DNA from: Polyangiaceae bacterium
GTDB taxonomy: Bacteria; Myxococcota_A; Polyangia; Polyangiales; Polyangiaceae
NCBI GenBank assembly: GCA_013361525.1
Contig: JABFXY010000034.1
Coordinates: 1-64,000 of the forward strand
Length of the DNA: 64,000 bases
Direction of reading: 5' to 3'
In this document: piece after piece, positions 59,794 through 64,000 of the stretch
Position numbering within the stretch: position 1 is the first letter of the stretch
Layout: every line of letters starts with the position of its first letter
Notes under the pieces: generated by a model
The model's database searches: none
Told to the model about the DNA's origin: nothing
The model's input: the letters and a program-made list of their open reading frames with translations, nothing else
Translations under genes and position numbers: made by a program

Positions 59794-60474
59794 TCAGGGC
59801 AGAAGCCCTAGATCCAACAGCGACGCGTACGAATCGTGCGCGACGACCACGTGATCCACGAGCGCGATGCCGACGATGTCCGCCGCTTCGGCGAGGACGC
59901 GCGTCATCGCGATGTCCTCGGCGCTGGGCGTCGGATCACCGCTCGGATGGTTGTGTACGAGGACGATGGCGCTCGCAGCCTCTTGCAGCCCCACGCGCAA
60001 AATATCCCGCGCGCTGACCGAGCAGCCATGTAGCCCGCCCTGCGCGACGCGCCGGAAGGCCCGCGCACCGTTTTGGCCGTCGAGCGCAAGCACCCACATC
60101 TCTTCGTGCGTCAACGTCCCGAGGCGAGCGCGCGCGTACGCCGCGACGTCCGACGAGGACGCGAGCTTCGTGCGCCCAACCACCTCGAGCGCGGCGGCCC
60201 TGCGCGCAAGCTCGAATCCGGCGCAGATGCGAAGCGCCTTCGCCTGTCCGATCCCGGGTTGATCGGAGAGCCACGCCGGAGAAGAGCGCGCGAGGCCGAC
60301 GAGGCCGCCCGCCTGGCTCATCACGCGAGCGGCGAGATCGACGACGGGCGTCCTCGCCGCGCCGGTGCCGAGCACGATCGCGAGCAGCTCGAGATCCGCG
60401 AGCTCGGCGATGCCGAACGCGAGCGCGCGTTCGCGCGGGAGGCCCATGGATGACGGCGGCGAGGTCGTGGTCAT
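59794..60474 (-). CDS. radC: RadC-type JAB/MPN protein
   Basis: A 226-aa protein from the ATG at 60472-60474. The N-terminal UPF0758 helix-hairpin-helix part has LAFGIAELADLELLAIVLGTGAA and SDQPGIGQAKALRICAGFELARR. The C-terminal part carries the JAMM metal signature HNHPSGDPTPSAED with a preceding Glu, and VGIALVDHVVVA. RadC proteins were once assigned to DNA repair, but the biochemical role is unsettled. It has no close mobile element here. Confidence 0.95.
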   Translation of the reverse strand: MTTTSPPSSMGLPRERALAFGIAELADLELLAIVLGTGAARTPVVDLAARVMSQAGGLVGLARSSPAWLSDQPGIGQAKALRICAGFELARRAAALEVVGRTKLASSSDVAAYARARLGTLTHEEMWVLALDGQNGARAFRRVAQGGLHGCSVSARDILRVGLQEAASAIVLVHNHPSGDPTPSAEDIAMTRVLAEAADIVGIALVDHVVVAHDSYASLLDLGLLP

Positions 60475-60511
60475 GTTCGCGCCGGCCCACCAGGCACGGC
60501 GCGGACCACCG

Positions 60512-61381
60512 TCATTCCTCGGTGAAGCTCGGTTGCTCGGGGGCGGCAGGATCGGCGCCCGGCGGCGGACCGCCGGCGGCCGCCTTCCCGTGCGCCGGTG
60601 GATGCGCGACCTCGCTCGCGGTCCATTCGACCGTCGCGGCGAGCGGAAGATGATCCGATGCAACCGCGCCGAGCGAGGTTCGATCGGTACGCAGGTCGAC
60701 CACGCGCAGCGGAGAGCTCACGAAGATGTGGTCCAGCGCCAAGATCGGCCACCACGCCGGATAGGTCGGTGCGCGCGCGCCGGAGGCTCGCCGGCTGTCG
60801 GACAGAACGTGCCCGAGCGCGCGCATGAACGGCGCGCCGGGGCGCGCGTTGAGGTCGCCGAGCAGGACGAGCGGCGCGTCGTCGCTCGCGAGGACCTCGT
60901 GGGCGCGATCGATCAACGCGCGGCCCTGCGCTTCGCGCTCGAACCCACGCACGCCGAGATGCGTGTTCCACACGGTGATCTCTCCGCGCGGGGTCTCGAC
61001 GCGAACCTCCATCAGGCTGCGAGGCTCGCACCGGCGCCCCGAATGCTCCGGCAAGGGGTGCGTGCACGACTCGACGATCGGAAAGCGCGACAGCACCGCA
61101 TTGCCGTACGCGCCATTGACGTCGCACTCCCATGCCGGGCCGAATACCGCCTGATACCCGAGGCGGCGTGCAATCAACGTCAGCTGATCGATCGCGCCGG
61201 AACGCGGCCGATGCACGTCGATCTCTTGAATGCCGATGACGTCGCAATCGAGCGACGCAATCACGTCGGCGACGCGCTCGGGCTTGAGCCCGCCGCGCCC
61301 GACGCAGCCGTGCACGTTGTAGGTCGCAACCTTCAGGCTCGTCGCCGGTCCACTCTTCGGAGGAGCAGGCGCGAGCGTCAT
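60512..61381 (-). CDS. endonuclease/exonuclease/phosphatase (EEP) family hydrolase
   Basis: A 289-aa protein from the ATG at 61379-61381, which overlaps the upstream stop by 4 nt. EEP motifs: VATYNVHGCVGRGG, DVIGIQEIDVHRP, VWNTHLGVRG, LLGDLNARPGAPFM, LDHIFVSSPL and VASDHLPLAATVEW. These give the Asn, Glu, His and Asp residues of the metal site. Members include sphingomyelinases and phosphodiesterases. The tight coupling with the phospholipase D-like gene suggests a lipid phosphodiester substrate. The last 30 residues are Pro/Ala-rich. Confidence 0.93.
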   Translation of the reverse strand: MTLAPAPPKSGPATSLKVATYNVHGCVGRGGLKPERVADVIASLDCDVIGIQEIDVHRPRSGAIDQLTLIARRLGYQAVFGPAWECDVNGAYGNAVLSRFPIVESCTHPLPEHSGRRCEPRSLMEVRVETPRGEITVWNTHLGVRGFEREAQGRALIDRAHEVLASDDAPLVLLGDLNARPGAPFMRALGHVLSDSRRASGARAPTYPAWWPILALDHIFVSSPLRVVDLRTDRTSLGAVASDHLPLAATVEWTASEVAHPPAHGKAAAGGPPPGADPAAPEQPSFTEE

Positions 61382-62871
61382 TGTCCGACCACCGCAATCA
61401 CGATGACCAAAGTCACCGTCATGGCCGCCGCGGCGCACATCATCGCGAGCCGCCCGGCCATCTCCTTGCGTTTCATGTAACCACCGAGGAAGTCGACGAG
61501 GCGCGAGGCGTCGAGCGGTCGCTCCGGGTCGGCGATCGTCCTCAACCACGCAATCTGCTCGTCCGAGGGGATGGGGTCGGCGAGCAAACGAACGCCGCGC
61601 GGTCCGGCGCCGTGCTGGTCGACCAGACGAATGATGGACCCGTGTGCGCCGAGCTGGCGCTCGACGGCTTGCTCCGTCGTGCCGAGGTGCTCGGCCAACA
61701 ATCGATTGCGCAACGTCGCGACGGCGTGCGCATGCGAGCCGTCGGGCCCCGCGTAGAGAGACACGTCGCATTCGGAGTCGATCCTCATCGACCGCTGCGT
61801 GAGGTTCGCGGACCCGACACGCGCGATTGCATCGTCGATGACCATGACCTTCGAATGGATATAAACGGATGCGTCACCGACCACGGGATACACGGCTCGA
61901 AAGCGCTCCTTCGCATATTTCGCGGCAGCGACCTGCAACAGCAACCGGCCTCGCAACACACCCATCGTGCGCTCCTCGAGCCACCCCGAGCATGCGCGCG
62001 GAGAGACGACGACGACCTCCGGCCCGTCCGGCTCTTCGAGTCGCCGCACGAGCAACTGGGCGATCGCCTCGCACGATAGATATTGGTTTTCGATGTAGAT
62101 CCACTTCCGAGCCGAAAGGATGGCTTCTTCGTAGCTCCTCTGCACGTCGCAGATCGCCGAGTAGCCTTCCCATTCCGGCTGCGTGCAGACGATTGACAGC
62201 GCAGCATCGTGCGCGTCCGGCCGAGCTGACGGAGGCCAGGGCTCGACGGGCGTTCGTTCACAAGGCAGGAGCACCTCGCCTGTCGCGCGTCTCCAGCGAT
62301 CTCGAAATACCTCCGCGAGCACGGTCGCTGCCGGCCCCGACAAGGCGATCTGCACGTCGTGGAATGGGGGGTAGCACATTCCGATCGGATCGACCCTGCG
62401 CGGATCGTCGGGGGTATGAAGCGGCGTGTCCCAGCGTTTCACCGCGACGTCGAACCCGCCGGAGAACGCGACTGCGTCGTCCACGACCACGAGCTTCTGA
62501 TGATGCGAAGCCCCTTGTGGGTGGACACCGTCGGCGAAGAAATGGACGCGCTCGTGCGTCCGCCAGCCGAGGTGCAATGCGGGGAACGGCAATCGCTCGA
62601 GGGTGAACAGCGCGGCGAAGTCCCACCCGAGGAGATAGACGTGAAGGTTCGGCCGTCGCCTCGCGAGGCGGTCGATGAACCGACGAAAGCTCACGCGCTT
62701 GCCGCGATGGAATGGATCGGGAAGGCGCGTGCGCGCGTCGATGTCCCAACCGGCGATGTAAATCGATTGCCGACCTCGGGCCAGCGCTTCGGCGAGGGCG
62801 CGGAAGTAGGCCTCGCCATCGATCAGATAGGCGGCGCGATGGGCGCGCACCAACGTCGCAGGACACTGCAT
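61378..62871 (-). CDS. phospholipase D/cardiolipin synthase-like protein
   Basis: A 497-aa protein. Two HKD motifs: ASHHQKLVVVDD (H124, K126, D131) and VYIHSKVMVIDD near residue 340, with GSANLTQRSMRIDSECD after it. One C-terminal hydrophobic helix (MMCAAAAMTVTLVIVIAVV) anchors it in the membrane. It may hydrolyse or transphosphatidylate phospholipids. The first HKD is followed by AFSGGFDVAVKRWDTP. It shares 4 nt with the EEP gene. Confidence 0.95.
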   Translation of the reverse strand: MQCPATLVRAHRAAYLIDGEAYFRALAEALARGRQSIYIAGWDIDARTRLPDPFHRGKRVSFRRFIDRLARRRPNLHVYLLGWDFAALFTLERLPFPALHLGWRTHERVHFFADGVHPQGASHHQKLVVVDDAVAFSGGFDVAVKRWDTPLHTPDDPRRVDPIGMCYPPFHDVQIALSGPAATVLAEVFRDRWRRATGEVLLPCERTPVEPWPPSARPDAHDAALSIVCTQPEWEGYSAICDVQRSYEEAILSARKWIYIENQYLSCEAIAQLLVRRLEEPDGPEVVVVSPRACSGWLEERTMGVLRGRLLLQVAAAKYAKERFRAVYPVVGDASVYIHSKVMVIDDAIARVGSANLTQRSMRIDSECDVSLYAGPDGSHAHAVATLRNRLLAEHLGTTEQAVERQLGAHGSIIRLVDQHGAGPRGVRLLADPIPSDEQIAWLRTIADPERPLDASRLVDFLGGYMKRKEMAGRLAMMCAAAAMTVTLVIVIAVVGQ

Positions 62872-63150
62872 GGGCTCCTTGGGGCTCCTCGGGGACCCAT
62901 TGCGGACTCACCGGGTCCACGAGACCAAAGAGCACCAGCCGTGCCGCACACCACATTCGGACGCCGAATGGGCAGGAACGCGGCGGCAGAACGAATGCTG
63001 TGTGAAGTCGGGGGTCGCACACGAGGCACATCGCCCCAAACCCGACTGAAATCTTCTCGTGAAACCGGTGGGGATTGCGGCCTCGGTCTTGCGAAGGCGG
63101 TTTAGCGCCTGCGGACCACCCGCGGGCTTCAGCCGAACACGAGGTCATCC

Positions 63151-64000
63151 GTGGGACGCCGCCTCCTTCCATGGTTCGAGCACGAGGGGTCTCGGTGGCT
63201 CACGCGCGTGGCGGAGATCGGTCGGCGATGCGCCGCAATCGCCGTGGGCTGTGCCTTCCTCGCCGCCGGGCTCGGATTCGAGGGCACCGAGCCGACGGAG
63301 CGCCGCGTTCCCGCGTCTTGTGCGTACGAACAGCCGCTGTCGGTGGTCCTCATCGCGATCGACGGTGTGCGGTGGCAGGACGTCTTCATCGGGACGGACC
63401 CGCGGCTCGCCGAGAGCCCCCCAGCGAACACCGACGAGTCCGGCGAGCAGCTGACGCCGAACATCCACGCGCTCGCGCGCCGTGGGGTCGCGCTCGGCGC
63501 GCCGGACGTCGGTGAGCCCTTCTCGGCGAGCGGGCCGAACTTCGTCTCGCTACCCGGATACGCGGAGCTGTTGCAAGGCCGCCCGGCGGATTGCCAGGAG
63601 AACGATTGCGAGAGCGCTCCGACGTTCACGCTCCTCGACGCGTTTTCCAACCAATACGATCCCGAGCGCGCCGTCGCGTTCTCGTCGTGGACGAACATCG
63701 AGCGGGTCGCGGGCTCGAAGCAATGCAATGCGATCGTGTCCGCCGGAAGGACGGGCGGCGCCACCCGACAGACGCTCTTCGGCCTCCCGGAGATAGGACC
63801 GCTCGTCGATCATGCCGCGGCGGCGCCCACGACGGTGCTCGGGGGTGACTACCGCGCCGACAGCCTGACGATCGACATCGCCCTCCGATACCTCGATCTG
63901 CAAAAGCCGAGGTTCATGTTCGTATCGTTGGGGGATACCGACGAGCACGCGCACCACCGTCGTTATGGCGCCTACCTGGATGCGCTGCGACGCGCCGACG
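63151..64000 (+). CDS. alkaline phosphatase/nucleotide-pyrophosphatase-type phosphodiesterase (3' part beyond window)
   Basis: Open frame from a GTG at 63151 (a second GTG at 63208) to the right edge without a stop. An N-terminal hydrophobic segment (AIAVGCAFLAAGLGF) is a signal or anchor. The family marks follow: LSVVLIAIDGVRWQDVFIGTD (first metal Asp), NIHALARRGVALGAP, NFVSLPGYAELLQGR (the Ser nucleophile position), and GDTDEHAHHRRYGAYLDALRR (metal His/Asp). The length of the full protein cannot be known. It probably acts in the periplasm on phosphodiesters. Confidence 0.9.
   Translation, partial: MGRRLLPWFEHEGSRWLTRVAEIGRRCAAIAVGCAFLAAGLGFEGTEPTERRVPASCAYEQPLSVVLIAIDGVRWQDVFIGTDPRLAESPPANTDESGEQLTPNIHALARRGVALGAPDVGEPFSASGPNFVSLPGYAELLQGRPADCQENDCESAPTFTLLDAFSNQYDPERAVAFSSWTNIERVAGSKQCNAIVSAGRTGGATRQTLFGLPEIGPLVDHAAAAPTTVLGGDYRADSLTIDIALRYLDLQKPRFMFVSLGDTDEHAHHRRYGAYLDALRRAD

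Noticed and set aside
1..64000. CRISPR arrays, insertion sequences or prophage
   Set aside because: No regularly spaced direct repeats with spacers, no transposase or integrase, and no phage structural gene could be seen by reading.

Overview
The window looks like chromosomal DNA of a myxobacterium (Myxococcota, probably order Polyangiales). The signs are high G+C with strong G/C third positions, many lipoproteins with Gly/Ser-rich linkers after the lipobox, DUF2169 and DUF2378-type proteins, an AgmX/PglI-type domain, FHA-free Ser/Thr signalling (a PP2C-cNMP fusion), a TonB system with tandem ExbD, and frequent GTG/TTG starts. No phage, transposase or CRISPR array is visible. The lineage is inferred from gene content only; no rRNA is present.

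Layout. 1-640 holds no convincing protein gene, but contains a hairpin and a degenerate tRNA-Leu(UAG)-like 3' part. 641-7966 (minus strand) is an orphan type VI secretion vgrG island: VgrG, an unknown 643-aa protein, a DUF2169 protein, and a separate SYLF-domain gene. 8094-15859 carries two AraC regulators, lipoproteins, a kelch-like protein, a TPR/zinc-ribbon pair and a DUF2378-like protein. 16084-21507 is a compact carotenoid operon: crtE, crtI and a single gene that joins phytoene synthase to a carotenoid-cleavage oxygenase. That fusion is the most unusual object in the window.

21510-34538 is a mixed stretch: a ferritin-like diiron protein, AraC, DUF3224 and ABM-type proteins, small lipoproteins, GNAT, an M29-like protein, a frameshifted cupin remnant, a VWA protein, TtcA and a half-length DUF2169 protein. 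34711-42226 contains a Lys-rich exported protein and a complete TonB energy-coupled uptake operon (tonB-exbB-exbD-exbD-receptor-lipoprotein). 42343-48825 has an acyl-CoA-binding protein, a 2-hydroxyacid dehydrogenase with a class III CoA-transferase, tRNA-Pro(CGG) followed by a 20-bp copy of its own 3' end and a terminator, then an SRPBCC protein, a TetR/NAD(P)-binding divergent pair and a fatty acid hydroxylase.

48997-64000 has a second ferritin-like paralogue, outer-membrane and lipoproteins, a CocE/NonD hydrolase, an RluA-type pseudouridine synthase, a PP2C phosphatase with a cNMP-binding domain and a 15-bp tandem repeat, RadC, an EEP phosphodiesterase overlapping a phospholipase D/cardiolipin-synthase-like gene, and the start of a nucleotide-pyrophosphatase/phosphodiesterase that runs off the right edge.

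Together the functional modules are: contact-dependent secretion (left edge), isoprenoid pigment synthesis coupled to cleavage, TonB-driven import, and a right-hand block of membrane-lipid and phosphodiester enzymes. Apart from the left-end 1-640 segment, no gap between genes is longer than about 300 bp.
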